DNA of 64,000 nt from Thermostichus lividus PCC 6715 (GCF_002754935.1 NZ_CP018092.1:2462501-2526500); one strand, 5' to 3'. Counted from the first letter of the stretch, positions 27,964 through 39,396 are shown. The notes: generated from the sequence alone by a model not told the origin. A program made the numbers and translations.

Positions 27964-28770
27964 ATGGGCAGGAGACGAGCCATGGGCTATTGGTTAGGGG
28001 CTTATGCACTGCTGGCAGGGGTTAGCCCCCTACAGGCGCAACCCTCCGTGCCGCCAGCAGAACTCGTCCAGCGGGCGATCGCCGCCGCCGCTACTCAGTT
28101 TGGGGAAGAACCCACTCAAATTACTGTAGCGAAAGTGCAGCCCCGAGTCTGGTCCGATGGCTGTTTAGGGCTGGGGGGTCTGCGCCCCAACTGCCCCGAA
28201 CGCCTCACCCCAGGGTGGGAAATTACCCTCACCAACCCCAATGCGCCCTATCCCCAGCAATGGGTGTACCGCACTAATCAAAGTGGATCTCTGCTGCTGT
28301 GGGATGCGGCAGGAAGCCAGATGATAGGTACCCTCATTCAGCGCCCCCAGCGGCTTGCCCCAGACGACCAACCACCAGCCTTACCTGAGTCAGCGATCTT
28401 TCGAGTGATTCGCCAAACCACCTTAGATCGTCCCCCCCAAACCACCCTCCTGTTTAGGGATGGCCGCATTGTTCAAGAAACCCCTACCCAACGGGGAGAC
28501 ACCCTAAGCCGCACCCTGCGCACCATCTCGCCAGCGCTAGTGACTGAGTTCACAACGTTGTTAGAGGAACGCCGATTTCAACGGTTTGACGGGATTGATT
28601 TTGTTGCCCCCAGTACAACGGTGCCCGTGGCCAGCAATATCATTTCCACCCCAACAGCAACCGTCCGGATTGCCGAAGCTAACGAATACCGCCTCGCATC
28701 TGACCTAGTCGCAGTGCTACGGGCATGGGAAATGCTCATCGAGCGGGGGCAGTTGCCTAAGAAGCCCTAG
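27964..28770 (+). CDS. Secreted protein of unknown function
   Basis: The 268-residue protein has an N-terminal signal-like segment (GYWLGAYALLAGVSPLQAQ). Its N-terminal third (AAAATQFGEEPTQITV... WSDGCLGLGGLRPNCPE... GWEITLTNP) resembles a domain common in secreted cyanobacterial proteins with two Cys and a W..GCLGL motif. The C-terminal half is unassigned. GAGGAGG lies six bases before ATG 27964, fixing the start. It is probably co-transcribed with gcvP (9-base gap). Confidence 0.7.
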   Translation: MGRRRAMGYWLGAYALLAGVSPLQAQPSVPPAELVQRAIAAAATQFGEEPTQITVAKVQPRVWSDGCLGLGGLRPNCPERLTPGWEITLTNPNAPYPQQWVYRTNQSGSLLLWDAAGSQMIGTLIQRPQRLAPDDQPPALPESAIFRVIRQTTLDRPPQTTLLFRDGRIVQETPTQRGDTLSRTLRTISPALVTEFTTLLEERRFQRFDGIDFVAPSTTVPVASNIISTPTATVRIAEANEYRLASDLVAVLRAWEMLIERGQLPKKP

Positions 28771-29309
28771 TTTGCTGGTTGTTGCTGACGGGACAAGTAC
28801 TGCTCCATCAGGGGTTTGTTCGCCTCTAAAATGGCCTGCATCTGCATAATATCAATTGTCATGGTTGACTCAGGATAGGCGTCTAAAAACGCTAGCAACG
28901 TTAGGCCGCCTTCTGCCTCAAGACCTTTCATCATCGCTGTTTTCAAGGCGGCAATGCCTTCACTGTCCGGTCGCAGGGTTGCTGCTGCTACAGCTTTTAG
29001 GAGGTCTTCGCCCTTATTGTTGCTAGCAAGGGTTTGGAGTTGCTCGGCAGTAACCGGAAACGGTAAGCTTAAGAGCTGCCGAAACTCTGCCTGCTGTTCA
29101 GGTGTAGCCATCGACAGCATGAGCTTGAGGTTGCCGCTGGCTGTCCCTGTTTCAGCGTAGGCACGTAGATCGGCCACCGGAATTTGAATTCCCTGTTGAC
29201 TTTGGGCACCAAAAACGAGGTTTAGGGTCTCCGCTGCCAACCCCGGGGCGATCGCCCCGATAGTGACAAGCACACTACTCAGCAAAACTGATGATATCCA
29301 ATAGCGCAT
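28767..29309 (-). CDS. DUF1400-type secreted protein
   Basis: The 180-residue protein has a signal peptide (ISSVLLSSVLVTIGAIAPGLAA) followed by the helical DUF1400 domain (VPVADLRAYAETG-like block, then LRPDSEGIAALKTAMMKGLEAEG). In cyanobacteria this domain usually precedes a secreted alpha/beta hydrolase. Here it stands alone. Function is unknown. It converges with the preceding gene, the stops overlapping by four bases. Confidence 0.75.
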   Translation of the reverse strand: MRYWISSVLLSSVLVTIGAIAPGLAAETLNLVFGAQSQQGIQIPVADLRAYAETGTASGNLKLMLSMATPEQQAEFRQLLSLPFPVTAEQLQTLASNNKGEDLLKAVAAATLRPDSEGIAALKTAMMKGLEAEGGLTLLAFLDAYPESTMTIDIMQMQAILEANKPLMEQYLSRQQQPAN

Positions 29310-29417
29310 CCCACATTCACTCCAGCAAGCAACATCTAAAACGCCGACAATGGTACTGAGGCCACGTAATCGTGGCTTACTCTTAAGACAATCTAACGCT
29401 GAAATAGTTGCCTGTGT

Positions 29418-30698
29418 AAACTTCCCCTGACTTCAGTCAGGGGCTTTCAGTAGCCCTGAGCCTGTTATGTTCTGCAAGAGAACAAGACAAGCCCGAACCT
29501 CTAGGCTGGTTTACAACAGCCCCCAAAAGCGCAATTACGCTAGCACCATTGAAATCTGCGTCTCCTGTCCAGCCACAATGCCTGCACTTAAACTGCTTCC
29601 CAGTGCGATAGGACTGCTTTGGGTGGGGGTAAATATGCAGGCATCTGTGGCAAGTTTGACTACTGTAGCGAGGATTAACTAGCACTATTCCCACACCTGC
29701 TTTGAGTGCCTTGTAGCTAATGAAGCTACGCAGTTGGTAAAACGCCCAACTGTTGGCACGCCTACGCTCTGTTTTAGAACGAGGTACTTGATTAGTGCGC
29801 TCCCGTATCCCTGTCAGGTCTTCCAAAGCAATAACACTGCCCGTTGCTTTTGCCCTTGCCACAATGGTCTTAGAAATGCAGTGGTTCACCCATGCCTGAA
29901 AGCGTCTCTCCCTGCCAGATAGCCGTTTCACCAGTTCCCGACATCTACGCCTAGAACTGCGTGTGCCTTTACTAGCCTTGTGCTGGAGTACCGCCCTCAG
30001 TTTGGAGTAGTGGTCTCGTACCTTAGTTAACTGCTGTCCATGCCAGTTGTCTCCTTCCGATGTATGTGCAATGTCTGTCCTACCGAAGTCAACGCCCAAA
30101 ACCCCATGTCCAGTCTGAGGTTCTGGCACTTCTTCCTTTACTTGGATGTGGATATAAAACTTACCATCTTTGCGTTTGCAGAGAGTGGCAGAAGTAGGCT
30201 TCTTGCCCTTGAGTTTTTCTATCTGGTAGTTACCCACCACTAAGGGAATGCGTTCCCGTCCGTTTAGGGTGGAGAGGCTAACGCATTGTTCTTTCGCTCT
30301 GTAGTCAAACAGGCGAGCATCATAATCCACAGAAGTAGCCCTGAATCCCTTAACCTTTCCCACCTTGCGGTTAGCGGCAACTCTGGCACAAGCCCTGACA
30401 GCCAAGTTAGCGGTTAAGCCGAATTGCTGTCGTACTGCTCTGTAAACTTCTTTCTGAATACGGTTCTTGTTAGTAATGCTGGGGCAAATGGTACTGTTGA
30501 TGTATCTGCAAGCCTCAGCGAAGCCCTGCAGAACTTGGTCTAGCTTGACAATTTGCTCTGCAGTGGGATTTAGTTGACAGACAATGGTCAGTATTTGCTG
30601 TGGCATGAGTTCATTTTATGCGCCTAAATGGTAATATGGCAACTGAAGTTGCTAAAGAGGCTTTCCTCCCCGCACTGAAGTACGGGGCTTCCAGTCCT
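29418..30698 (-). mobile_element. Second IS200/IS605-type family, tnpB only, inserted against dnaX
   Basis: The right end (window left) contains a perfect 9-bp hairpin CCCCTGACT/AGTCAGGGG (29424-29443) next to TAAACTT. The left end has CCCCG/CGGGG with inner ACT/AGT (30668-30687). No tnpA is present. The exact ends are not fixed, because no second full copy exists here. The left end lies within about ten bases of the dnaX start codon. A degenerate right end of the same type may be at 37732. Confidence 0.75.
29437..30606 (-). CDS. tnpB: TnpB, IS605-family RNA-guided endonuclease (second subgroup)
   Basis: The 389-residue TnpB is only distantly related to the copies at 3142, 8772 and 62223. 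RuvC acids are D173 in VLGVDFGRTD, E262 in IALEDLTGI and D351 in DADFNGA. Zinc-finger Cys are 319, 322, 341 and 344. All are intact, so the protein could be active. Its 3' end overlaps the right-end hairpin, as expected where the omegaRNA scaffold overlaps tnpB. The start ATG is at 30606. Confidence 0.9.
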   Translation of the reverse strand: MPQQILTIVCQLNPTAEQIVKLDQVLQGFAEACRYINSTICPSITNKNRIQKEVYRAVRQQFGLTANLAVRACARVAANRKVGKVKGFRATSVDYDARLFDYRAKEQCVSLSTLNGRERIPLVVGNYQIEKLKGKKPTSATLCKRKDGKFYIHIQVKEEVPEPQTGHGVLGVDFGRTDIAHTSEGDNWHGQQLTKVRDHYSKLRAVLQHKASKGTRSSRRRCRELVKRLSGRERRFQAWVNHCISKTIVARAKATGSVIALEDLTGIRERTNQVPRSKTERRRANSWAFYQLRSFISYKALKAGVGIVLVNPRYSSQTCHRCLHIYPHPKQSYRTGKQFKCRHCGWTGDADFNGASVIALLGAVVNQPRGSGLSCSLAEHNRLRATESP

Positions 30699-30705
30699 AC
30701 CCGTT

Positions 30706-32378
30706 GTGAGTTACGAGCCGCTACACCACAAGTATCGTCCCCAACGGTTTGCTGATCTCGTCGGGCAAGGGGCGATCGCCACTACCCTCAGCCAAGCCCT
30801 GACCCAAGAACGAATTGCCCCGGCCTACCTGTTTTGCGGGCCACGGGGGACGGGTAAAACTTCCAGTGCCCGTATTCTGGCGAAATCCCTTAACTGCCTG
30901 CGCCATCCTAAACCAACCCCCACTCCCTGCGGTGAGTGTGACGTGTGCCGCCAAGTAGCCAGCAGCAACAGCCTTGATGTCATTGAAATCGATGCTGCCA
31001 GCCATACGGGTGTGGATAATATCCGCGAACTCATTGAAAAAGCCCAATTTGCCCCCGTTCAGTGCCGCTACAAAGTGTATGTCATTGACGAGTGCCATAT
31101 GCTCAGCAGTTCGGCGTTTAATGCCCTGCTGAAAACCCTTGAGGAACCGCCGCCCCACGTAGTCTTTGTCTTAGCCACCACCGACCCACAGCGGGTTCTG
31201 CCCACCATTATTTCCCGCTGTCAACGCTTCGACTTTCGGCGCATTCCCCTTGCTGAGATGGTGCAACACCTCAACTACATCGCTGCCCAAGAACATATTG
31301 ATATTACGCCGCAAGCGGTCACCCTTGTTGCGCAGTTATCCCAAGGGGGCTGCGGGATGCGGAAAGTATGCTGGATCAACTGAGCTTGTACCCAGAGCAA
31401 ATTACGGTACAGCACGTGTGGCAACTTGCTGGAACTGTGCCTGAGCAGGATTTGTTGGCACTCTTGCAGGTCATTGCCCGCCAAGATGCGGTTGCCGTTG
31501 TGGAGCACACTCGCCAACTGCTAGAGCGTGGACGAGACCCACTCACGGTTTTGCAGAACTTAGCAGCAATGTATCGTGATTTATTGTTAGCGAAAACCGT
31601 GCCGGAACGCCATGATCTAGTGGCATTGACCGAAGAGACATGGCAAGCCTTGACTGTAATTGCCCAGCAGTGGAGCACCGCCAACATTTTGCAGGCACAG
31701 CAGCATTTGCGCACCTGCGAAGGGCAAGTGAAACAGAGCAATCAACCCCGCCTCTGGCTGGAAGTGAGTATTTTAGGACTGCTCTCCTTAGCCCCCCTGC
31801 CGGATGCGCCAGCGGTGGCGATCGCCCCTACAATGCCACCCCTGCCTGCCCCACCCGCCCCCTCAACGCCTGTGTCTCCGGCGGCTGTCCCAACGGTACC
31901 AGAACCATCCCCGCCAGAACCCGCTCAAGCACCGATGGCTAAGGATGATCACCTGTGGGAAACCGCACTGCAACAGATCCCAGTGAGTACCCGTGCCCTC
32001 CTCTCACAGCACGGCCATCTCCGCCGCGTTACAGAAAAAGAGGTGCGGATTGGCATTGTCAGCCAGCCGCTGCTCAATATGACTCAAACGAATCACGCCA
32101 AAATTGAAGCGGCTTTTAGGCAAGTCCTCCATCAACCAGTGAAGGTGATTCTGGAAGTTGCTGCTCCGCCAACCACCACTGCCGTATCGGAGGTACCCCC
32201 ACCTCAATCTCCCCGTTTAGAGAGCAGCCATCCCTCAGCACTTCAGCCTACCGTTAGCCCCCCTGCCACCCCTAACCCAACTGCGAGTGAACTGTTACAC
32301 GAATCAGCACAAAAACTGGCTCGCTTTTTTAATGGGGTTGTGATCGATGCGCTAGATGAGGCGCCCACAGCAGATTAA
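30706..32378 (+). CDS. dnaX: DNA polymerase III subunits gamma/tau (one-base frameshift)
   Basis: DnaX is the clamp-loader ATPase. From GTG 30706 the first frame gives SYEPLHHKYRPQRFADLVGQ, Walker A GPRGTGKTSSARILA, the zinc Cys set (CGECDVC), DEXX VIDECHMLS and sensor LATTDPQRVLP. It then fails after a five-G run at 31345-31349. The next frame resumes DAESMLDQLSLYPEQI-like sequence. One extra G gives SQGGLRDAES as in other DnaX proteins. The proline-rich linker and tau-like C-terminus follow (about 557 residues total). The break is early and lacks an A6G-type slippery site, so it is not a normal gamma/tau frameshift. Confidence 0.92.
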
Positions 32379-32427
32379 ATTAACGTCAATTAGATGAATA
32401 GATAAATAGGCTCTAATACCATTCTTG

Positions 32428-32548
32428 GGCGTTGCTGAATAGACGTATGATTTTCGGGTTTGAGTCTTTTGCCGCCCTCACCCTAGTCCTCTGCCAAAGG
32501 AGAGGGAACACGACTCTTAGCTCCCTTCTCCCCAGGGAGAAGCGATTA
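32428..32548 (+). repeat. Half-MITE, left flank of IS110 pseudogene
   Basis: It starts GGCGTTGCTGAAT (32428-32440) and follows the first two-thirds of the complete MITE at 46913-47069 (TTCGGGTTTGAGTCTTTTGC, CCTCACCCTAG, paired GGAGAGGG runs, AGCTCCCTTCTCCCC). It breaks off just before the transposase remnant. An inverted copy is at 33715-33820. Confidence 0.75.
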
Positions 32549-32557
32549 TCTTAAAAG

Positions 32558-33541
<984 letters not shown>

Positions 33542-33714
33542 ATCACTTTTGCGCCTGTCTGGGGGTAAATCAGGTGTTTACTCAACCTTGCGTCATGCGG
33601 GTTCTACTGTCCCAACCGATGATTCGAGTTTGACCTGTTGCATCAGAGAGATGACCCTAGCTTCTCCATGATGTCTCGCATCTAAGGGGTGACGGTCTGT
33701 CTCTCTAGTTTTAA

Positions 33715-33820
33715 GATACAAGGGAGCTAAGAGTCTTGTTCCCTCTCCGTTGGGAGAGGGCTAGGGTGAGGGTAGCAAAAGACTCAAACCCGAAGGTCAT
33801 ACTTAATATTCAGCAACGCC
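33715..33820 (-). repeat. Half-MITE, right flank of IS110 pseudogene (inverted)
   Basis: The reverse complement begins GGCGTTGCTGAAT (33808-33820) and repeats the left flank copy: TTCGGGTTTGAGTCTTTTGC, CCTCACCCTAGCCC, GGAGAGGGAACA, TTAGCTCCCTT. The outer 8-mers of the two halves (CATTCTTG and TCTAGTGG) do not match, so the pair was not inserted as one composite unit. Confidence 0.75.
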
Positions 33821-33834
33821 TCTAGTGGCTAGGA

Positions 33835-34113
33835 TCAGCGGTTATCATCGGTGCTGAGGCGACTTTGTAGATCGTCCACAGCTTCGTTAATTTGGGCGAT
33901 TTTTGCCTCTAGTTCAAGCCGCATGGATTCCATGAGGGTTTCATCACTACTGTTTAGATCCCCTGCTTTTGCGCCCTTGAGGGGGACAGCATTAGTCGTG
34001 CTGATTTCAGTGAGCTTTTCTTTCAGAAGTAGGCTAATAAGGGAGCCAGCAATGCCGCCAAACAGCGCACCAGCTAGAAAACCCCAGCCAAAGCGATCGC
34101 CACGATTATCCAT
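33835..34113 (-). CDS. Small membrane-anchored coiled-coil protein (YtxH-like)
   Basis: From ATG 34113 this gives 92 residues (MDNRGDRFGWGFLAGALFGG...). The frame extends five residues upstream. A glycine-rich membrane segment (FLAGALFGGIAGSLISLLL) is followed by a polar region and a predicted coiled coil (MRLELEAKIAQINEAVDDLQ). YtxH-like proteins of this layout are common in cyanobacteria and have no firm function. It is co-directional with and downstream of mfd (about 107-base gap). Confidence 0.65.
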   Translation of the reverse strand: MDNRGDRFGWGFLAGALFGGIAGSLISLLLKEKLTEISTTNAVPLKGAKAGDLNSSDETLMESMRLELEAKIAQINEAVDDLQSRLSTDDNR

Positions 34114-34219
34114 AGAATCAGCAAACAATGATTAGGCGTTACTTGACCTCGTGCGCCCTCAATAGAATCGCACCCGGTAATCAGTCTTCAAGCTACCACC
34201 AATCTAGCAGATTCGCACC

Positions 34220-37200
34220 TCAAACGGTTTCCTGCTGCCTGATGCTGACTTGCATCTGGCTGAACCAGTCAATGAGCTGCTCTATTTGCTTTTCAATGGG
34301 TTGCACCCCTAAGCCCCGGATGGTGACTTTGCCTTGGCTATAGATAAAGCGGCTGTGGAGATGGCTGGGTAATTGCTCTTGTAAGAGTTTCCATGCCGGT
34401 TCAGCCATGGGCGTTTCTAGGATCACATGCTGCTTGCCTTCAGCACGAATGCGGCTAATCCCACACTGTCGCGCCAGTTGCTTCAGTTCAACCACGCGCA
34501 GGAGTTGTTGAACGGATTTGGGTAATGCACCATAGCGATCGCTCCAGTCCGCCGCCAACTGCATCAATTCTGCCTTGGTGGTGGCCGCAGAGGCGGCTCG
34601 ATAGGCGGCCATTTTTTGCTCTAAATCGGGGATATAGTCGGCAGGGATAAAGGCGGTGACGTTGAGATCAATTTGCGTATCCTCGACGGTGGGAATGTCT
34701 TGCCCGCGAATGTCGGCGATCGCCTCCTCTAGAAGCTCAACGTACAGATCAAACCCCACCGTTTCCAGCTGGCCGTGCTGCTCTGCCCCAAGGAGATTCC
34801 CTACCCCCCGAATTTCCATATCCCGCATCGCCAATTGGTAGCCTGAGCCAAGCTGCGTAAACTCCTGAATCGCTCGGAGTCGCTGCCGGGCTGCATCGGT
34901 CAGCACCTCTTGGCGGGGATAAAAGAGCCATGCATGGGCTTGAATTCCAGACCGACCTACCCGACCCCGTAGCTGGTACAACTGCGCTAAGCCAAACCGC
35001 TGGGCGTCTTCCACCAAAATAGTATTGACACGGGGGATGTCTAAGCCAGACTCAATAATGGTCGTGCACACGAGGATATCCGCCTCACCATTGCTAAAGC
35101 CAAGCATGGTGGATTCTAATTCGCCTTCTGCCATCTGGCCGTGGGCAATGAGAATCCGGGCAGAGGGCACCATTGCCTGCAGTTTGCTGCCTACCTCCTC
35201 AATCCCTTCCACTCGGGGCACCACGTAAAACACTTGGCCACCGCGATCTAGCTCTTGGCGGATGGCACTGCGTACTGTTTCGGCATCGTAGGGAGCCAGA
35301 TGGGTTTGAATGGGGCGGCGGGACGGGGGCGGCGTTGTAATCAGGCTCATCTCGCGCACCCCAGATAAAGCCATATAAAGGGTACGGGGAATGGGAGTGG
35401 CGCTCAGGGTGAGTACATCCACTTGGGTTTTCAGGGCTTTAATTTTTTCTTTTTGGTTGACTCCAAACCGCTGCTCTTCATCCACAACGAGCAAGCCCAA
35501 ATCTCGGAACTTCACTGCTTTCCCTAATAGTTGATGGGTGCCCACAACAACATCAAGCTCACCAGTTTTGAGCTTTTGGAGAATCTCTTGGCGTTCACTC
35601 TCACTGCGAAAGCGATTCAGCAATCCCACTTGGATGGGGTAGGGGGCAAACCGTTCTTTGAGGGTGTGGTAGTGCTGCTGGGTAAGAATGGTGGTGGGTG
35701 CCAGAACGGCTACCTGTTTACCGGCCATCACGGCTTTGAAAATAGCCCGAATCGCCACTTCGGTTTTGCCAAAGCCCACATCCCCACACACCAAGCGATC
35801 CATGGGGCGATCGCTCTCCATATCGGCTTTGACCTCTTGAATCGCCTTGAGTTGATCTGGTGTGGGCTGATAGGGAAACGAGTCTTCGAGTTCCTGCTGC
35901 CACGGAGTGTCGCCAGCGAAGGCAAACCCCCGCTGCTGTGCCCGTTGGGCGTAGAGTTGCAGTAAATCCACAGCCACTTTTTTTACGGCTTTGCGAACAC
36001 GCTCTTTGGTGCGTTCCCAAGTTTTGCCGGTGAGCTTATTCAGTTGCGGTGGGGTCTCACTTTGCTTACGGAACCGCGAGAGGGTATTCAGTTGGTCAGC
36101 AGCGACACGGAGCACGCCATCGGCATACTGTAAGGCCAGATATTCGCGGGTTTCATTGTTGATGGTTAGGGTTTCGAGGCGCAGAAACTGGCCAATCCCA
36201 TGCTGGCGGTGAACAACATAGTCCCCCGGTTGTAGTTTGTTAACATCCACCTGCTTCGCAGCAGCCCGACGGCGTTTGCGCACATAGCCCACGTTGATCA
36301 GGCTCTGCTGGCCAAAAAACTCGCGATCGCTGACGAGCACCGTGCGAAAGGTCGGTAGAATAAACCCCGATAGCTCTGCTAGGCCTGTGGCCTTCAGGGC
36401 AATGGGGACTCGCTGCTGTTGCAGCTTATCAATGGCCGGAAAATCTCTAGGGTTGGGAACAAACTGTGCTGGACAATCGTGCTCCTGCAGCAGGGCAACA
36501 GAACGACTCGGCTGGGCTGAGACTAACCAGACAGTGTAGCCTTTGTCACGCTCGTCCCGGAGGATACTGGCTAGCCGGCCAAACTGGTGGGGAATCGCCG
36601 GTACGGGTCGAGCCGCCACGTTCAACCCTTGCCCCTCACTGGCTAATTCGTAGAGGTCTAGGCGCGGAAACCGCTCGAGGGCTTCAGCAGTAACAGACCA
36701 GGGTTGATGAATCGGGGGGGGTGGATCGCTCAGAGTTTGCCAATAGCTCTGGCAGTGTTCCCACCAGCGATCGCTGTGGGCGGCACACAGGGGCGGTTCA
36801 TCCACAGCCACTAAGGTATTGATCGGTAAGTAATCCAGTAAGGAGGCGGGCTGAGGAAAGGCAGTGCCCAAATAGCGGCGGGCATCTTCGGCAGGGGGAG
36901 CCTGACCCTTCGCCGCAAGGGCTGCCGTGATCAGGGGGGTAAAGCTAATGGGGGTGAGGGTGACCTGCGCGAGGGCATCCAGACGATCTCCCTCAGAGCG
37001 CAGTGACCGTTGGCTCACCGGATCAAATTCGCGAATGGCTTCAATTTCATCGCCAAACCATTCCAGCCGCACCGGCAGTTCGGCAGCCACAGGAAAAATA
37101 TCGATGATGTCTCCACGGCGGCTCCACTGTCCTTCTGTTTCTACAAGGGAGACCCGCTCATACCCTAGGTGTGCCAAGTCGTTTGCTAGGGCAGTTAAGG

Positions 37201-37648
37201 ATCGCTCGTCCCCCACCCGCAAGGTCAGACATGCTGCATGAAACACCGCCGGCGGTGGCAAGTGAGGTTGCAGTGCCCGTTCGGTCGTAACAATGGCCAT
37301 GGTACCGGCGGGGCGATCGCTCTCTACTAGGGCTTGCATTTGCCCCCAGACCATTTCTGCTTCGAGATCAAAGGGATCGTAGGGAGAGGCTTCTGAGGTG
37401 GGATAAAACAACACGGTGTCCCACCCCATCAACTCCAGTTGTGTTGCCCAGCGCGCCCCCTCCTCAAGGGTAGAGGTCACAATACAAAGCGAGTGCTGGC
37501 AGTGTTGGGCTAGCGTAGAGGTGATTAACCCTTTGACCAGCCGTGGCATCCCGGTCAGTGTTAGGGATCGCTGCTGCTGGAGCTTACTGAGTAGTTCAGC
37601 CGTCAGCGGTAGTTTCGCCCAACTGCGGCAAAGCGCAACCAAGGACAT
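34220..37648 (-). CDS. mfd: Transcription-repair coupling factor
   Basis: The 1142-residue length is standard. Mfd binds stalled RNA polymerase, pushes it off and recruits UvrAB. The N-terminal UvrB-like modules lack helicase motifs. The RNA polymerase-interacting domain (CarD-like) is at about 485-560 ([20 protein letters not shown]). The translocase has Walker [22 protein letters not shown] box, [11 protein letters not shown] and [20 protein letters not shown]. The C-terminal UvrA-masking domain is intact. No frameshift is seen despite its length. Confidence 0.96.
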   Translation of the reverse strand: MSLVALCRSWAKLPLTAELLSKLQQQRSLTLTGMPRLVKGLITSTLAQHCQHSLCIVTSTLEEGARWATQLELMGWDTVLFYPTSEASPYDPFDLEAEMVWGQMQALVESDRPAGTMAIVTTERALQPHLPPPAVFHAACLTLRVGDERSLTALANDLAHLGYERVSLVETEGQWSRRGDIIDIFPVAAELPVRLEWFGDEIEAIREFDPVSQRSLRSEGDRLDALAQVTLTPISFTPLITAALAAKGQAPPAEDARRYLGTAFPQPASLLDYLPINTLVAVDEPPLCAAHSDRWWEHCQSYWQTLSDPPPPIHQPWSVTAEALERFPRLDLYELASEGQGLNVAARPVPAIPHQFGRLASILRDERDKGYTVWLVSAQPSRSVALLQEHDCPAQFVPNPRDFPAIDKLQQQRVPIALKATGLAELSGFILPTFRTVLVSDREFFGQQSLINVGYVRKRRRAAAKQVDVNKLQPGDYVVHRQHGIGQFLRLETLTINNETREYLALQYADGVLRVAADQLNTLSRFRKQSETPPQLNKLTGKTWERTKERVRKAVKKVAVDLLQLYAQRAQQRGFAFAGDTPWQQELEDSFPYQPTPDQLKAIQEVKADMESDRPMDRLVCGDVGFGKTEVAIRAIFKAVMAGKQVAVLAPTTILTQQHYHTLKERFAPYPIQVGLLNRFRSESERQEILQKLKTGELDVVVGTHQLLGKAVKFRDLGLLVVDEEQRFGVNQKEKIKALKTQVDVLTLSATPIPRTLYMALSGVREMSLITTPPPSRRPIQTHLAPYDAETVRSAIRQELDRGGQVFYVVPRVEGIEEVGSKLQAMVPSARILIAHGQMAEGELESTMLGFSNGEADILVCTTIIESGLDIPRVNTILVEDAQRFGLAQLYQLRGRVGRSGIQAHAWLFYPRQEVLTDAARQRLRAIQEFTQLGSGYQLAMRDMEIRGVGNLLGAEQHGQLETVGFDLYVELLEEAIADIRGQDIPTVEDTQIDLNVTAFIPADYIPDLEQKMAAYRAASAATTKAELMQLAADWSDRYGALPKSVQQLLRVVELKQLARQCGISRIRAEGKQHVILETPMAEPAWKLLQEQLPSHLHSRFIYSQGKVTIRGLGVQPIEKQIEQLIDWFSQMQVSIRQQETV

Positions 37649-38149
37649 AGGCTATTGGTTCACAGATCACATTTCTTTATTATCCACGCAATACAAAAGC
37701 TGGACATTTTGCCTACTGATGAATCAGGTAAACTTCCCCGCCCTAGAAGAGCGAGGCTTGGCAACCTCTGACTTTGGAAACGTTGGATTGCTAAGCCAAG
37801 TAGAATGAGTCTTTACTCAATAATCAAAGTCAATAATGAAAGGATCAATGATTGTGTTATTTTGTGATTAACGAGAATGTTCGAAGCTCTTTATATATTT
37901 TATGATCCTATAAAAACAAATCAGAAATGCAAAATGTTATACATTGCAAAAGATCGGTAAATTTTTATCAACATTTGCGATTCTGTCCCGGTTCTTAACG
38001 GCAATCAACGCACAGAATAAACGTAGGAGCCTAGATCGCTTATGTCAACGTTTGCAAAGAGAGCCATTGCGTAGAGGCTTCAGTGCCTTGGGATAGCGGC
38101 ATATGCTGTAGGGCACACCCAAGGTGAATACTCATTTTGCGAGGTTACG
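37649..38149. promoter_or_regulatory. 500-base AT-rich intergenic region between mfd and a small EF-hand-like gene
   Basis: No convincing gene lies here. At about 37732-37765 the sequence GTAAACTTCCCCGCCC followed by AGAGCGAGGCTT resembles a decayed right end of the second tnpB family. At 37928-37948 a near-palindrome (TGCAAAATGT...ACATTGCA) could be an operator. The region should hold the promoters of the two divergent genes at 37648 and 38150, but no clear -35/-10 pair can be assigned. Confidence 0.4.
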
Positions 38150-38389
38150 ATGGAACGTTATCAACCCAATGCCACCCCGCTGACTGAGGCAGATAAAGCC
38201 GAGTTACAACGGCTCAAACAAATTCTTGAGCGAGCTGTTGCGGATGGTGTCCTCACTGCGGAGGAAATGACCCAAATTAAGCGTCAAATCAATGCCGACG
38301 GTAAAGTAACCTTCGAGGAATTAGAGCTTTATCGCCAGCTGGTGCAAGAGAAAATCAATGAAGGAATTTTAGTCCGCGAAATCACCTGA
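38150..38389 (+). CDS. Small acidic protein with a single EF-hand-like motif
   Basis: The 79-residue all-helical protein is rich in Glu, Lys and Gln. The segment INADGKVTFEELELYRQLV fits one EF-hand loop of DxDGxxxxEE type with one ligand replaced by Asn. A partial second loop (VADGVLTAEEMTQIKRQ) precedes it, giving a paired arrangement. Calcium binding is possible but unproven. The gene follows a long AT-rich upstream region, which suggests its own promoter. Confidence 0.6.
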   Translation: MERYQPNATPLTEADKAELQRLKQILERAVADGVLTAEEMTQIKRQINADGKVTFEELELYRQLVQEKINEGILVREIT

Positions 38390-38409
38390 ACTGGGGTTGA
38401 TTCAATGGA

Positions 38410-39396
38410 CTAGTTCACACTAATGGTGCCTGCACTGGCCATGCCATTCAGGGCAAGGGGGGTGGGTGCAATAAGTAATACCTGACGCACGTGATGTCGC
38501 TTGGCAGGGGTAAGGTAGTCTTGCTGGTGCGATCGCCACAGTTGCCATTGCCGAGTTTGCTCTAGGGCAATCATTTCTGCAAGGCAGGGGGATGCCTCTC
38601 GGAGGTTGAGGCCTAATTGACGTTGGAAAAATTCATGGAGGACAACCCCATCGTGCAGGGTTCCTAAAAGTTCCTGTAGTTCGGCAAAAGCCGACACTTG
38701 GCAGGCAAAATCTTCGCCATAGACACGACTAAATAACTCCATTTGGTAGCGCACGCGCTTGGTTTGCTTACGCAGATCGTGGAGATCTTCCCCCGATTTT
38801 TGGAGGAGTGGCGCTGGGTCACTGATGGCCAAAAACGTGGGGCGATCGCCCTGCCAGTCCACCGCTACCTGCCAGCCGGGGTGTAGTAACAGATGGCACA
38901 CAAGGGGCAATAAAATATCGGGAGCAATGAGAGTAATGGGCAAATTGGCAATGGGGCGATACTGGGGCTGAGCTAACCATTCGCCTAAGCCCTGTTGCAG
39001 TTTACGGTAGCGATCGCCCCGCAGCAGGTGTAGAGCTTTTTGTAGAGCCTCCTCGCGCTGCTTATCCAGCTTTTTAATTAACTTGGCCAGTTGCTGTTGC
39101 TCGCTCCGCGGTAAATGGGGGTAGTACTGCTCCTTCAGCGCCAGCATCATCACATCCAAGTCCCGCACAGGACTGAGGCTGCTTGCCACCGCGCGCACCC
39201 GCTGAATCGACACGCCCTTCGGAAACCGCACCGTTTGGCTAAACACTTCAAGGGCAGTACGGAGCCGCCGTAAGCCTACTCGCATTTGATGAATGGCTTC
39301 GGGATCGCGATCGCGCAGTACACCAGGTTCGTGCTTACTAATTTTGCGGTAGTATTTTTCAACCGCTTCGTAGGCGACCTGACCTAGGGTTTCCAT
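38410..39396 (-). CDS. CHAD domain protein
   Basis: The 328-residue helical protein carries the CHAD fold (conserved histidine alpha-helical domain). The basic helix HQMRVGLRRLRTALEVF and the second half-repeat HDLRKQTKRVRYQMELF hold the family's conserved His/Arg/Lys that bind polyphosphate. It lacks the CYTH domain that often accompanies CHAD. CHAD proteins associate with polyphosphate granules. It converges with the EF-hand-like gene. Confidence 0.88.
   Translation of the reverse strand: METLGQVAYEAVEKYYRKISKHEPGVLRDRDPEAIHQMRVGLRRLRTALEVFSQTVRFPKGVSIQRVRAVASSLSPVRDLDVMMLALKEQYYPHLPRSEQQQLAKLIKKLDKQREEALQKALHLLRGDRYRKLQQGLGEWLAQPQYRPIANLPITLIAPDILLPLVCHLLLHPGWQVAVDWQGDRPTFLAISDPAPLLQKSGEDLHDLRKQTKRVRYQMELFSRVYGEDFACQVSAFAELQELLGTLHDGVVLHEFFQRQLGLNLREASPCLAEMIALEQTRQWQLWRSHQQDYLTPAKRHHVRQVLLIAPTPLALNGMASAGTISVN

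Noticed and set aside
30706-32378. Programmed gamma/tau frameshift in dnaX
   Set aside because: The position is too early, the site is GGGGG rather than an A-rich slippery sequence, and the same one-base loss is seen in unrelated genes.
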